From the NCBI GenBank assembly GCA_028289675.1, contig JANQOL010000798.1, positions 1 through 49,506 on the forward strand: a stretch of 49,506 bases of DNA. Direction: 5' to 3'. Shown one piece after another: positions 34,433-44,031 of the stretch. This DNA comes from Pirellulaceae bacterium (lineage in GTDB: Bacteria > Planctomycetota > Planctomycetia > Pirellulales > Pirellulaceae). The position numbers and the translations under genes were made by a program. Position 1 is the stretch's first letter. Each line of letters starts with the position of its first letter. The notes beneath the pieces are model-generated. The model was given only the letters and a program-made list of their open reading frames with translations, was not told the DNA's origin and did not search any database.

Positions 34433-37400
34433 CTGGAATGTTGGTGCCGGCAGGATTCGTGCCTCCTAGCGCGAATTCAAAGCTGCCGATCTCGGCATCA
34501 GTGACTGCCAAGGTCTCGAACTGAGCTCCCGTCGGGCCAAACGTCACATCCAACTCGAATCCGACCTGAGCATCGTCGATATCAAAGTGCAGGAGATCGC
34601 GAATCTCCGCACTTGATTTGGGTTCTAGCGAGGCCTGCGCCTGAGCGCGGAGAGACAGGCGACTCGATCCATCTTCGTTGAATGTCAGTCCACGATCTGG
34701 ACCTGCCGCGTCAAAGATGACTTGCGATTCGAAGTCGAAATCTTCAGAGCTGCTGGTGAAATCCATGACACCGGCAACGTCGACGACGGTCTGGCCGTTT
34801 TCAAAGTCTGCATCGAAACTGAGAATCGCCGCCGTCTCAATACGCTGCCCGAAGCTATCCTTGTAGCCGAAATTCAGCGTTGGCAAATTCAATGCTTCCA
34901 GTTCACCACCAGCGAACGCCACGCGGAATGAGAACTCGTCGCGTCCCGATTGAATCCGGCCGATGGCACTTTCGGGTGGAGGTGATTCCAGGAAGGCCGC
35001 CACGTCGTCAATCGCGATTTCTCCGTTCTGTCGCGGCAGGTCACCCACCAAAATGAACACCTGGTCGTCCTCGGCGGCCGCGTCTTCGACACGCGGGAAT
35101 GGCGACGCGTCCTGACGGACGGAGAAGGTAAAGTCGTCGACTGTCAAGCTGCTGCCTCGGGACGCTGCCAACAAGATAGCAGTGGCCGCGATGGACGAAT
35201 CCTCGCTGGCGTTGGCAGCTTCGATCAGCGGAGTCAGGACGCGCTGAGTGAGTTCATCGTTCGCGTAGCCGGCGATCGTTCGCTCAAGCAGCAAAGCCAT
35301 ATCAGCGTCGACTTGAAACACTTCGTCAAAGAGCCGCAAGTTTCGCTGGGTAATTCCATCGGCGATCAGTTGATCGATGCGCTGCTTGAAGACGTCATCG
35401 CCCAGTTCTTCTAGTTCAAATCCGCCGGAGTCAAAGCCCAACAGCTCCACTTCGGCGATGAAGGCAACTAAGTTCTTGATTTGGCTGTAGTCGCCAGTGT
35501 CGTTGATCTCTCGAATCAGGAAGTCCGCCGACCCATCAATCTGGTTGATCTGAATCTCTGTTTGGATTCGCTCGAAGTCGGCCATGAAACCCGCGACTGG
35601 ACCGGAGGCCGGCACGCCTTGATCAATGCCAAACGTCTGGACCGCTTCGAAGAGGCGAACGTAAGGCTTGAAGACTTTGCGAGCGTTTTCTGCTCGAGCC
35701 GCTGCGTTGAGGAGACATTCAATTTGCCCCCTGCAATCCCCCGGATCGTCCGGCTGCACCAGCCAAGCTGCCAGTACCTCGGCCACTTGCTCATCCGTCG
35801 GCGTGTTGCCATTTGAAGTCAACGCTTGCAGCGCTGCGATAGCCGTTCTCTCTGCCTCCGTGACTTCATCTTTCAAGTCCGGATTGCGGAAGCGACCGAA
35901 GGCCGTCAAATCGTTGACAATCGTTCCATCTTCAGCAGCCAGACGGTACGTAAACCGTGTGATCGTGAAGGGCAAGGCTCCAGCCAGTAGTTCGCTGTCC
36001 GCGAAGTCACCATTAAGCCGGACTTCGTTCTGACCGACGAACTCAATCGACCCATCGAACTTGCGCCGCGCTTGGCCCACCTCGCCGGTCGGATTCGATT
36101 CGAGCACTTCAAACGTCAGTGCCCCGTTTTCAACATCGAGAATGATATCGTCATCCTCGAGCACACCATCCAAGTCGATGCCGAACGGCGCAAACTTGAT
36201 CGAGCCACTACGTAGAGAGACTTCCTCGGCAACGTCAACCGTGCCGTCTCCATCATTCAATTCGGCCAACACATTGAATTGCGGTTCGGCGTCTGGATCA
36301 TTTGGATCCGACGCAGTGATGGTATGGATTTCATTGCTGAGCGTCTGAGTCACCAGCAACTGCCAGTTTCCGGTTCCCGCATCGGCAATCGTCGTCCCCA
36401 AGCTCCCGCTTATATCGCTGGTCAATTGCACCGTGCTACCTGGTTCGGCAGTACCACGGAATGTGGGCTGGAGACCATCTGCGACGGTGCCGAAAACGAC
36501 CTTGGCCTCGTTCGCATCAAGCTGTACCGAAGCATCGGCCGTCGAGCCAACAACATTGACGGATGAAAACCCACCACTCGCTGAAGCATATGTAATCGCG
36601 GAGAGCTCGCTGCCACCGGCCGGCGAAAACGTCGCGTCAACCAGGATGTTGAGGCCGCCTTCGATGCTAGCACTGCCAGCAACCTGCAATTGGTCGTGTT
36701 CGGAACCGGCAACCAGGCCCGCGACATCGATCTCCAGTTGGCCGGTCGCATTTTGCGAGTAGTTCCCACTGACGCTGAGCGTCCCGATGCCACCATCTGT
36801 CAACGAATTCCCAGGTTGTACGATGCCCGCGTTGTTCACGTTGCCCTGAATAGTACCGTTGCCGGTGAGTAGCGCCTCAGCATCTTCCAACGTCAAATTG
36901 GCTTGCAATACTCCGCCACTCTGAACCTCGATGCGTCCACCAAGCGTTTGATCGGGATCGTTGAATCGAAGCGTTCCACCTTCGACCTGCAGTATGCCCG
37001 AGTTGTCGATTTGAAAACCGAACGGCACTCGTGACAGGCTGCTTCCGGCCTTGCGCAGGGTGCCCTCGTTCCGGAGAATTCCGCTGCCGGAAATCCCCTG
37101 AGCGTTGGTGGCCGCTGTGTCAGTCAGCGTGAGGTTGCCCGGCTCCCTATTCGTAAACTGACCGTCGATCCTTATTCTGCTGGCACCCACATTGATCGTC
37201 CCGAAGTTCTCAGCCAGCGTGTTGAAGCTAACCAAACTGAAGCTACCGATACCCGTGGAAGAACCGGGTGCAAGAGTGATTCCTCCGGTGTTTGAGAACG
37301 TCGTCGATTGCAGCAGCGAATTGCCCGTCAATGTCAACTTGCCGGCTCCGCCGATCTGACTGAATTCGATCCGCGTCGAATCCAGTATCTGATCCGACTC

Positions 37401-38441
37401 AAAGAACGTATTCGCGCTTCGAATTTGCTGTACGAACAGTTGAGGTGGCAGTGGATTGGCGATCGTGATGTTGCCTCCCACGATGTTGAGCGTTCCAGTT
37501 GGCACCAGCAGACTGTCGGAGAAGTCGTAGCTTGCCAGACTGCCCGCCAACTCAAGCGTCCCATTGCCAAACACTCTCGTGCCGGCGCCAAACACGAACG
37601 TATTGTTGGAAAAACGTAACGTCGAACCCGTCGGTATTTGCAGGTCGGTGGAGGTCGCGCCACCACCTAGGATCTCTAATCCGGCACCTTGAAGATCGAT
37701 CTCGCCGTTGTTGACCAGTCGGGCTCCGGACCCGAATCCGGCAAATCCCCCGCCAAAGCCAACTTGGACGATGCGTCCGTTGTTTGTCACCTCTTGCGTG
37801 CCTGTGAATCCGGAACTGAGAAAACTGCCCGCCGCGACGATGTTCAATGTTGCCGACGGATGGACCACGACGGAACCGGTGCCACTGACACCGTTCTGGA
37901 TATTCGCCACTCCAAACAGCTCGGTTGTTTTGTCGCCAAACGATGTCGGAGTCAAAACTTGCAGCAATGCGTCTTGGCCGATCGTCAGCTGCCCGCTTCC
38001 CTCGATGGAACCTCCACGAAAATCCAGGAGTTCATCGACCAACAGATCTCCGTTGCCGCGCACCATGGCCGGGTCGGCTCCTTGAACACGCAGTTGTCGA
38101 ATCCGCGAGGCATCGTTGAATTCCAGCGGCCCACGGAGAAACAACCTTTCATTGACGTCCAGGCTCTGCACCGAGACCACTTGATTCAGTTCGACTTCGA
38201 TCTCGGTCAACGTTCCCGGCACGTCGATGACCACATCATCGAACTGGCCGGGTAGGGTATCGCCATCCCAGTTCAACGCATCGTGCCAGGTTGCCCCGTC
38301 GCCTCCTCCGTCCCAGGCGACCGTCGCCAACACGCGCCGATCTTCAAGTTGCTCGAAGCTAGCAAGCTTTCGAAACCAGCGACGGAACGCCCGAGAAGGC
38401 TTCTTGGTTCGTCTGGCGGATTTTGATTTGGCAGCGAGCAT
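34224..38441 (-). CDS. giant secreted protein, N-terminal part (frame broken near 34400)
   Basis: ATG 38441 (MLAAKSKSARRTKKPSRAFR) has CAGGA about 9 bases upstream; ATG 38459 is an alternative, and the frame is open to 38672. A basic leader is followed by FEQLEDRRVLA, a motif that commonly marks the N-terminus of large exported planctomycete proteins. The following region (about 38300-36450) carries autotransporter-like beta repeats with Gly/Asn-rich turns (GTLNIVGGNITIANP, GGVLQANLTLEDAEALLTGN). The end (36300-34440) is mixed and acidic. Residues after DDALLVLTG (about 34400) switch to an unrelated Arg-rich tail that stops at 34224, whereas sense continues in the overlapping frame. Together the two frames would encode roughly 3,470 residues. 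The gene is divergent from ECF sigma factor 2. Confidence 0.82.
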   Translation of the reverse strand: MLAAKSKSARRTKKPSRAFRRWFRKLASFEQLEDRRVLATVAWDGGGDGATWHDALNWDGDTLPGQFDDVVIDVPGTLTEIEVELNQVVSVQSLDVNERLFLRGPLEFNDASRIRQLRVQGADPAMVRGNGDLLVDELLDFRGGSIEGSGQLTIGQDALLQVLTPTSFGDKTTELFGVANIQNGVSGTGSVVVHPSATLNIVAAGSFLSSGFTGTQEVTNNGRIVQVGFGGGFAGFGSGARLVNNGEIDLQGAGLEILGGGATSTDLQIPTGSTLRFSNNTFVFGAGTRVFGNGTLELAGSLASYDFSDSLLVPTGTLNIVGGNITIANPLPPQLFVQQIRSANTFFESDQILDSTRIEFSQIGGAGKLTLTGNSLLQSTTFSNTGGITLAPGSSTGIGSFSLVSFNTLAENFGTINVGASRIRIDGQFTNREPGNLTLTDTAATNAQGISGSGILRNEGTLRKAGSSLSRVPFGFQIDNSGILQVEGGTLRFNDPDQTLGGRIEVQSGGVLQANLTLEDAEALLTGNGTIQGNVNNAGIVQPGNSLTDGGIGTLSVSGNYSQNATGQLEIDVAGLVAGSEHDQLQVAGSASIEGGLNILVDATFSPAGGSELSAITYASASGGFSSVNVVGSTADASVQLDANEAKVVFGTVADGLQPTFRGTAEPGSTVQLTSDISGSLGTTIADAGTGNWQLLVTQTLSNEIHTITASDPNDPDAEPQFNVLAELNDGDGTVDVAEEVSLRSGSIKFAPFGIDLDGVLEDDDIILDVENGALTFEVLESNPTGEVGQARRKFDGSIEFVGQNEVRLNGDFADSELLAGALPFTITRFTYRLAAEDGTIVNDLTAFGRFRNPDLKDEVTEAERTAIAALQALTSNGNTPTDEQVAEVLAAWLVQPDDPGDCRGQIECLLNAAARAENARKVFKPYVRLFEAVQTFGIDQGVPASGPVAGFMADFERIQTEIQINQIDGSADFLIREINDTGDYSQIKNLVAFIAEVELLGFDSGGFELEELGDDVFKQRIDQLIADGITQRNLRLFDEVFQVDADMALLLERTIAGYANDELTQRVLTPLIEAANASEDSSIAATAILLAASRGSSLTVDDFTFSVRQDASPFPRVEDAAAEDDQVFILVGDLPRQNGEIAIDDVAAFLESPPPESAIGRIQSGRDEFSFRVAFAGGELEALNLPTLNFGYKDSFGQRIETAAILSFDADFENGQTVVDVAGVMDFTSSSEDFDFESQVIFDAAGPDRGLTFNEDGSSRLSLRAQAQASLEPKSSAEIRDLLHFDIDDAQVGFELDVTFGPTGAQFETLAVTDAEIGSFEFALGGTNPAGTNIPDDALLVLTGQPATAGARSTAELCRRRPAPIGFWSTLRRHSGHLGGTGSHGTQLWLEQRLVYCCAAGNSL

Positions 38442-38698
38442 ATTTTGGGTCCTGGCCATTGAGATAGTGAAGAAAGCGGCCACAAATCCGCTCTCCCGAT
38501 CCTCAAGATGCAATGCGTCACGAGATCTGCCGGATTGGATGCAGGAAAAGAGCAGGTCTGCGGGTTGTCGCTGAAGCCCGGCGGCCTGAGACGCAAGTTG
38601 CCCAAACCATGAAGCCGATGACGCAAAAGCTGTTCTGCTAAAATTGGAGTTTCCCTGGCAGAAACGGAGCAAGATGGCATCTCAATTAGGAGAGCATT
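38442..38698. promoter_or_regulatory. divergent control region: giant protein gene / ECF sigma factor 2
   Basis: The 257-base gap carries both start regions. TTAGGAGAG at 38685-38693 is the ribosome site for the sigma gene. I could not identify promoter boxes, but shared control of the giant protein by the sigma/kinase module is a natural hypothesis. Confidence 0.4.
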
Positions 38699-39310
38699 GT
38701 GCTAGACGGCGATGGGAATGACGCGGACATGCAGCGATTGATCGATGAGGCCCGAAACGGCTGCGTGACTTCCCAGAACCAGTTGTTGAGCGGACTGCGC
38801 GAGTATCTAGCCTTGGTGGCCGATCAGGAACTGGAACCAAAGCTACGCGCGAAGGCGGGACCATCCGACGCCGTTCAGCAAACAATGCTGCTGGTCAGTC
38901 AAAAGCTAACGGACTTTCGTGGTTCCAACCGAGCTCAACTGTTGGCTTGGGTGCGCGAGATTCTGACCAACGAAATCAAGCAGTTGCGTCGAAGCTTCAA
39001 GGCTGAAAAGCGAGATCTACGCCGCGAAGTCTCCATAGTCGCGGACAACAGTCAGGCGCCTGACAGCGACCCGCAAGACCAGCTACTGACACCTCAGTCC
39101 GCCGCGCTGGTCGAAGAGGAATCTCAAGCGCTCCGGTCAGCGCTCGACAACCTACCTGATGACTACCGTCAAGTCATCGAGCTGCGCAACTGGCAAAAGC
39201 TGAGCTTTGCTGACATCGCCACGCAGATGAATCGCAGCGAAAATGCCGTTACGAAACTCTGGTTCCGAGCTCTCGTCAAACTAGAGCAACAATTGGGGGA
39301 ATCAAATTGA
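38699..39310 (+). CDS. ECF-type sigma-70 factor, kinase-coupled
   Basis: A 203-residue protein from GTG 38699 with a good AGGAGAG site 5-6 bases upstream; ATG 38729 would cut into region 2. Region 2 includes LVADQELEPKLRAKAGPSDA, QQTMLLVSQKLTDFRGSNRA and LLAWVREILTNEIKQLRR; region 4 is DDYRQVIELRNWQKLSFADI followed by ATQMNRSENAVTKLWFRALV. Like the factor at 16657 it has no adjacent anti-sigma gene. Its TGA overlaps the TTG start of the next gene (TTGA), so sigma factor and kinase are made from one message in a coupled fashion. This sigma-then-kinase order is a familiar planctomycete arrangement in which the kinase probably controls the sigma factor. Confidence 0.93.
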   Translation: MLDGDGNDADMQRLIDEARNGCVTSQNQLLSGLREYLALVADQELEPKLRAKAGPSDAVQQTMLLVSQKLTDFRGSNRAQLLAWVREILTNEIKQLRRSFKAEKRDLRREVSIVADNSQAPDSDPQDQLLTPQSAALVEEESQALRSALDNLPDDYRQVIELRNWQKLSFADIATQMNRSENAVTKLWFRALVKLEQQLGESN

Positions 39311-42012
39311 ATACGGATGACCAAACGCAGATCGGACGGCTCGCCAGGATGCTGCAAGAAATCGAGCATGGCCATACAGAACAAGATGATTCGAGTCTGT
39401 CCGAAGATGAAATGCAACAACTCCAGTTGGCCAAACGCGCCCTAGGTCGCCTGGCAAAGGTCGCCGCAGCCGAGTCGTCAACAGCCGCAACGTCCCAGTC
39501 GACTTCACCGCTGGGGACAGAAACAGATCCCTCACCGAGTTCGGAAACCGCAGACCTCGATGCCGACCTATGGAGCCGAAGCGAGAAAACGCAAGTCGAA
39601 TTCCCGCGAAAACTTGGACGCTTCGATATCACAAGTGTCTTAGGCCGCGGTGGCTTTGGCGTTGTCTTGCAGGCCACTGACCCGAAAATCGATCATAACG
39701 TTGCACTGAAGATCCCACGCAGCGAACTGCTCCTTTCCAACGAAGGCCGGGAACGACTGCTGCGCGAAGCCCGTGCGGCAACCGTCCTCTCGCACCCGAA
39801 TATTGTTCCGATTTACGAATCTGGATTGATCGGAGTCGTGCCTTACATTTCGTTTGGCTACTGTTCCGGGCCTACCCTGTCGGACTGGCTGACAGAAAAT
39901 GGCAGCCGCGTTTCGCCGCGTTTTGCTGCACGGATCCTAGCCAAATTGGCCGACGCGGTTCAGCACGCGCACTCGCGTGGCGTCGTCCATCGCGACCTCA
40001 AACCCTCGAACGTCATGCTGGCCGAACCGCTCGGACCTGACGCGAGCGAAGCCGAAATGCTCGAGGCACTGCAGATCGCCGACTTTGGTTTGGCCACGGC
40101 AGCGGAGGGCGAAGTCAATTTGACGCGTACGGGTTCACCCATTGGAACGCCCGCCTATATGTCGCCAGAACAGGCTCGCGGTGACTCCGAAATCGACGCC
40201 GCCTCCGATGTATTCTCACTGGGCGTCATGCTGTATGAGCTGTTGACAGGAACACAACCCTTTCGGGGAACATCCGATCTAGCAACGCTGCGCGCTGTGG
40301 AACAGTTCGAACCGCCAGCGGCCTCCACTGTTTGCAAAAGTGTTGCCAAGGATCTCTCAGCTATCGCCCAACAGTGCCTTCAAAAACGACCGGGGGATCG
40401 GTATCCGTCGGCGCGAGCGCTCGAGCAAGACTTGAGGCGATTCTTGGAAAACGAACCTGTTCGCGCACGCCCAATTGGGGTTGGCACGAGGTTGGTTCGC
40501 TGGTGTTCCCGCAATCCCGCCATTGCCGGATCTCTGCTGATGACGATCGCCTCGCTGGCAATCGGTCTGGCATTTTCACTCAGCTATGCCAAAGAGGCTA
40601 AGGATTTCGCGCGGGCTGCACGACAAAGCGCTGAAGAATCCGAACGTCGGTATAGCGAGGCGCTCGCGCTCGCTGGACTGTTCCACAATACCTACGATTC
40701 TTTCCGTGACATCATCCAGCAAGACCTGCAAGGCAAAGACGACAAAGCTCGGCAGCTGAAGCAGAAACTCGTCAATACGACGAAAGATCACTACCGATTG
40801 GTCGCCACCAAGCGGCCCACCGACCGCGCCGTCTTACGCGAATACGTCGACATGCTCAGGCCGATGGCGCAGCAATTGCAACTCTTGGGAGACATGCAAA
40901 CGTCTTCCGAGATTTGGAAGGAAATCGCTGGACTGCTGGAGTCCGAGTTTCCTGAGGAAGTGCATGTTTGGGCGACGGTGATGGGCAAACTGGTCGAGGA
41001 CTACACCGTTCTGCGCCAAACCGATGAGGCCGTGGAAATCGCGAATCGTGTGGTGGCGAAGCTGAGCAAGGTTGACGAATCAGATGATGCCAGCCGCAAA
41101 ACGGAGACGCAACTCGTCCACGCGCTGACGAACGCGTCTATCGCCTTAAAGGGCAGCGGGGATTTAGCTGGAGCCCGCGCGATCCTGGACGACGCGGAAG
41201 CGCTGGTCTGTGACCTGGAGAATAGCGAAGTGCAGGCCTGGCCGACTAACCGTACTTGGGCGCGGCTCATTCGAACGAAGTGCGAACAGATTGGATTGAT
41301 GGAGGCCTACGACGAACTTCTGTTTCTCGCACCCATTGGTATCGCTCAGTACGAAGCGTTGCGCGAGGATCCCAAGTATGTGGACTTGGCGCTGGATTCA
41401 ATACCGACCTTCTACGATGCAATCGCGACGGTTAGGGCGAATGAGGGACAATACACCGAAGCCATCGAACAGCTGGAAAACGGTCTGGCGCTGCGTGAAC
41501 AACTCATACAGCGGCATCCAGAAATGGGTTGGCTCTATTACAACGTTTCCAACACGTATCAGCGGATCGTGCAAATTCGCAATCGTTCGGGAGATCATGC
41601 CGGTGCGATCCGTGATGCTGAACAACAAGTCACCAGGACAATGGCGCTCATCAAACGTTTCCCGGAGTTGAAGCCGGCATTGGAAAAACAGCTCTTGGAA
41701 GCGTATTGGATTCTCGGGCACGCGCAGTATGGCGAAGGAAAGAAGAGTGATGCCATTCACACCGCCGAGCAGGGCATCGAACTCGTCGAACAAATGGGCG
41801 GCGGTGACACCGTACCATTGTCGCTCGAAGGACGACTGGGCACCCTGCTTAGCATCAAAGCGTTTGCGAGCGAAGATCCGGCAACCCAAGCAGAGGCCGT
41901 CGATCAGGCCATCTTTCATCTGCAAAATGCGATTGAACGCGGGGCCAGCCCACTTTATCAAGTGGATCTGAAGTCAGCTAAGCAGCTCAAGCAGAAGTTG
42001 ACCGCCGAATGA
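39307..42012 (+). CDS. transmembrane Ser/Thr protein kinase with TPR-like C-terminal half
   Basis: A 901-residue protein. TTG 39307 overlaps the sigma stop and has GGGGGA 7 bases upstream; no in-frame ATG occurs until 39352. The kinase domain covers about 103-375: glycine loop GRGGFG (113-118), Lys135 in ALKI, HRDLKPSN with Asp230, DFG 259-261, and AYMSPEQARG. One membrane segment lies near 400-425 (AGSLLMTIASLAIGLAFSLS). The outer half (430-901) is helical with TPR-like units such as YTEAIEQLENGLALREQLIQ and KSDAIHTAEQGIELVEQM. It likely senses or recruits partners outside the membrane and signals to ECF sigma factor 2. Confidence 0.95.
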   Translation: MNTDDQTQIGRLARMLQEIEHGHTEQDDSSLSEDEMQQLQLAKRALGRLAKVAAAESSTAATSQSTSPLGTETDPSPSSETADLDADLWSRSEKTQVEFPRKLGRFDITSVLGRGGFGVVLQATDPKIDHNVALKIPRSELLLSNEGRERLLREARAATVLSHPNIVPIYESGLIGVVPYISFGYCSGPTLSDWLTENGSRVSPRFAARILAKLADAVQHAHSRGVVHRDLKPSNVMLAEPLGPDASEAEMLEALQIADFGLATAAEGEVNLTRTGSPIGTPAYMSPEQARGDSEIDAASDVFSLGVMLYELLTGTQPFRGTSDLATLRAVEQFEPPAASTVCKSVAKDLSAIAQQCLQKRPGDRYPSARALEQDLRRFLENEPVRARPIGVGTRLVRWCSRNPAIAGSLLMTIASLAIGLAFSLSYAKEAKDFARAARQSAEESERRYSEALALAGLFHNTYDSFRDIIQQDLQGKDDKARQLKQKLVNTTKDHYRLVATKRPTDRAVLREYVDMLRPMAQQLQLLGDMQTSSEIWKEIAGLLESEFPEEVHVWATVMGKLVEDYTVLRQTDEAVEIANRVVAKLSKVDESDDASRKTETQLVHALTNASIALKGSGDLAGARAILDDAEALVCDLENSEVQAWPTNRTWARLIRTKCEQIGLMEAYDELLFLAPIGIAQYEALREDPKYVDLALDSIPTFYDAIATVRANEGQYTEAIEQLENGLALREQLIQRHPEMGWLYYNVSNTYQRIVQIRNRSGDHAGAIRDAEQQVTRTMALIKRFPELKPALEKQLLEAYWILGHAQYGEGKKSDAIHTAEQGIELVEQMGGGDTVPLSLEGRLGTLLSIKAFASEDPATQAEAVDQAIFHLQNAIERGASPLYQVDLKSAKQLKQKLTAE

Positions 42013-42036
42013 TACAACCGATGCGCGAAGCTCGGC

Positions 42037-42537
42037 TTAAGTCGGTAGCCTCTCAAACCGTCCCGCTTCGCGATTCTTGCGGACGGACGCACCAGGAAAC
42101 ACCAAGCCGTTCATGGCGATGTAGACTCCAGGTGACTGACTGAGAAGCGCCCCGACGGCACACCCAATGTTAAACTCGGCATCCGAGGCCTCGAAGCGAG
42201 CGGGTGTCATAGATCCGGTCAGTACGATGGTCTTGTCAGCAACACCGGCCAGCTGACGAGCAGTGTCAGGCATGGTGTCCGTACCGTGAGTCACCAACAC
42301 CAAGCGATGTTGGCATTGTTCGACTTTGTGACGAATCAGCTGACGATCCTGGTCCGTCATTTCCAAACTGTCTTTGCGCATCAATGACTCGATGGCATAC
42401 TCGAACGACACATTCGCCTCGCGGAATACCTTGGCAATCTGAGGCTCGCCCACTTCGTATTGGCTATTGGCGTCGAAGTAGACTTTGTCGATCGTGCCTC
42501 CGCATGAAAAGATCTGAATGTGCGTCGTTTGCGTCAC
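42037..42537 (-). CDS. single-domain asparaginase-like protein
   Basis: A 166-residue protein from ATG 42537. It has the N-terminal asparaginase motifs: the nucleophile loop SCGGTID, and LVTHGTDTMPDTARQL with the second catalytic Thr and Asp, plus KTIVLTGSMTPA with a Lys-adjacent strand. Ordinary type I/II L-asparaginases have about 330 residues and a second, smaller C-terminal domain; that domain is absent here, and the sequence ends in ASVRKNREAGRFERLPT. Short single-domain asparaginase-family proteins exist in bacteria, so this need not be a truncation, and no remnant of the missing domain is seen downstream. Activity on asparagine is uncertain. Convergent with the TPR kinase gene. Confidence 0.85.
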   Translation of the reverse strand: MTQTTHIQIFSCGGTIDKVYFDANSQYEVGEPQIAKVFREANVSFEYAIESLMRKDSLEMTDQDRQLIRHKVEQCQHRLVLVTHGTDTMPDTARQLAGVADKTIVLTGSMTPARFEASDAEFNIGCAVGALLSQSPGVYIAMNGLVFPGASVRKNREAGRFERLPT

Positions 42538-42585
42538 CGGCGAAATCTTGAACCTGAGCCGAAGGAAGCAGCTCGCGTCGAAAAT

Positions 42586-42939
42586 TTAAGGGAGCGTAAC
42601 GCCCCGTCGTTTGGCGAGCACTCGTAAAGCATACTCAAAATACGGAAATGGCATACGCGAGTTGCGTTTCAGCGCCCAGCTGTACACGAGATTCACCAAG
42701 GCGCGCGGCAGCCGACCACGTTCGACGTAGGCAACCACCACAGACACAAATCGTTTTTGTGCTGGCGTGACCGCTCGAAGGCCTTGGTTCAGCTGGTCGG
42801 ACAGGGGCGCGATTTGGCCGGACCTCAGGGAGTTGGCGCCATTAAAGCTGTTTCCTTCCTGGGCAGGAGCTGGCCGTCTTGTAATCCAGGCCAAGGCACC
42901 CACTAAAGTCGAGGTAAGCCAAATTCTGCGGCGGAGCAT
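42586..42939 (-). CDS. small exported protein of unknown function
   Basis: A 117-residue protein from ATG 42939. The N-terminus MLRRRIWLTSTLVGALAWIT followed by RRPAPAQ reads as a signal peptide, possibly of Tat-like (RRR) character. The mature part contains LSDQLNQGLRAVTPAQKRFV and VVAYVERGRLPRALVNLVYS, a short helical domain with a clear conserved-looking core. No family is recognised. It lies 48 bases upstream of the asparaginase gene on the same strand and could be cotranscribed with it. Confidence 0.72.
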   Translation of the reverse strand: MLRRRIWLTSTLVGALAWITRRPAPAQEGNSFNGANSLRSGQIAPLSDQLNQGLRAVTPAQKRFVSVVVAYVERGRLPRALVNLVYSWALKRNSRMPFPYFEYALRVLAKRRGVTLP

Positions 42940-43128
42940 GCTTGTCTTCTCCCATTTTGAGAACTAGTACCAACCCGTGCAGTAGTTGATTGTGCGAGTC
43001 CGCGTCAACAGCGATCTAGTCGCAACATGGCCGCATGGCTGTTGGCGTGCAACGTGTTCGCCCCCAATTCCGCTTGGGTGGGCGAGCATCGTCTATAATG
43101 CGACGCGGACCAAGCCAGAGGACGAAAG

Positions 43129-43374
43129 ATGGCGACAACCAACCATTGGGACCGAGCTCGAGCTTTGGTCGAAAAAGAACGACGGGCCCGACTTCAGGCT
43201 TTGAGCGAAGAAGAGGGAATACGGTCGTTCTGCAGCTTGCTGGCGTTTTCGTATGAACAGCGTGGGCAAGCAGGCTGGGATCAAATGATGGAACGACGGT
43301 GGCAAGACAAGTTGGCGAGGAGAATTAAGCTGGTCGAAAAGATGGCTGCCCAACGATCCGACCAGCAAGAATGA
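43129..43374 (+). CDS. small helical protein upstream of a nucleotidyltransferase
   Basis: An 81-residue protein from ATG 43129, highly charged and helical (DRARALVEKERRARLQALSE, MMERRWQDKLARRIKLVEKM). Its TGA overlaps the ATG of the nucleotidyltransferase gene as ATGA, so the two are translationally coupled. I do not recognise it. The layout resembles two-gene toxin-antitoxin or MNT-HEPN-like modules, but no RxxxxH HEPN motif is present. Confidence 0.68.
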   Translation: MATTNHWDRARALVEKERRARLQALSEEEGIRSFCSLLAFSYEQRGQAGWDQMMERRWQDKLARRIKLVEKMAAQRSDQQE

Positions 43375-43943
43375 ACGAATCGCAGGTATTTGTCGCGCTC
43401 CGCGACACTGCGGCGCTACTGTCCTCGCAAAAGCTCAGCTACGCGTTAATTGGTGGTCTGGCGATCTCAGTGCATGGTGAGCCCAGGGCGACGCTCGATG
43501 TCGATGCAGTTCTCAATTGCGATGTCCAAAGGGCTTTAAAGCTCTTGGAAGACATAACGGATTCGCCTTTTCGACCTCTCTTCGATGGCGTCAAGGAGGT
43601 CGTCCGGACAGGACTACTGCTGCCGCTAGAACACAAGCAGACAGGCATCCGTATCGATTTGTCGATTGGCATGTCGAGCTTTGACCAGCAAGTCATCGCC
43701 AACGCTTCACTTTTTACACTCGGTGGTAGTGAAATCTTTGTCGCTAGCGCCGAATACCTAGTCGTGATGAAGCAACTTGCTGGTCGCCCGCGTGATCTGG
43801 ATGACATCAAAGGAGTTTTGACTCGGCAAGGGAACAAGTTCGACTGGGAGGCAACTCTTCACATCGCCAGTGAGTTGAGTCAAGCCGTCGACGATGACCT
43901 TGTCACGCCACTGCAAGCCATTCGAAAAAAACTGCAACGTTAA
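43371..43943 (+). CDS. nucleotidyltransferase-fold protein (AbiEii/MNT-like)
   Basis: A 190-residue protein from ATG 43371. It shows the start of a minimal nucleotidyltransferase fold: YALIGGLAISVHGEPRATLD followed by VDAVLNCD, where GG and D-x-D form the usual catalytic loop, then IRIDLSIG as the third acidic strand, and EYLVVMKQLAGRPRDLDDIK as the C-terminal helix typical of the AbiEii/DUF-type group. Such proteins transfer nucleotides to RNA, tRNA or protein, and several are toxins in toxin-antitoxin systems; others are housekeeping. The overlap with the 81-residue gene suggests a pair. No direct evidence for toxicity. Confidence 0.82.
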   Translation: MNESQVFVALRDTAALLSSQKLSYALIGGLAISVHGEPRATLDVDAVLNCDVQRALKLLEDITDSPFRPLFDGVKEVVRTGLLLPLEHKQTGIRIDLSIGMSSFDQQVIANASLFTLGGSEIFVASAEYLVVMKQLAGRPRDLDDIKGVLTRQGNKFDWEATLHIASELSQAVDDDLVTPLQAIRKKLQR

Positions 43944-44031
43944 AGCAGCCTACTTTCATGGTGTGAAGAACCTCGGGTATCTCAATCTTCGTTCTATGGA
44001 TGCGATCAACTCTGTGGGCATGAGCCTCGCA

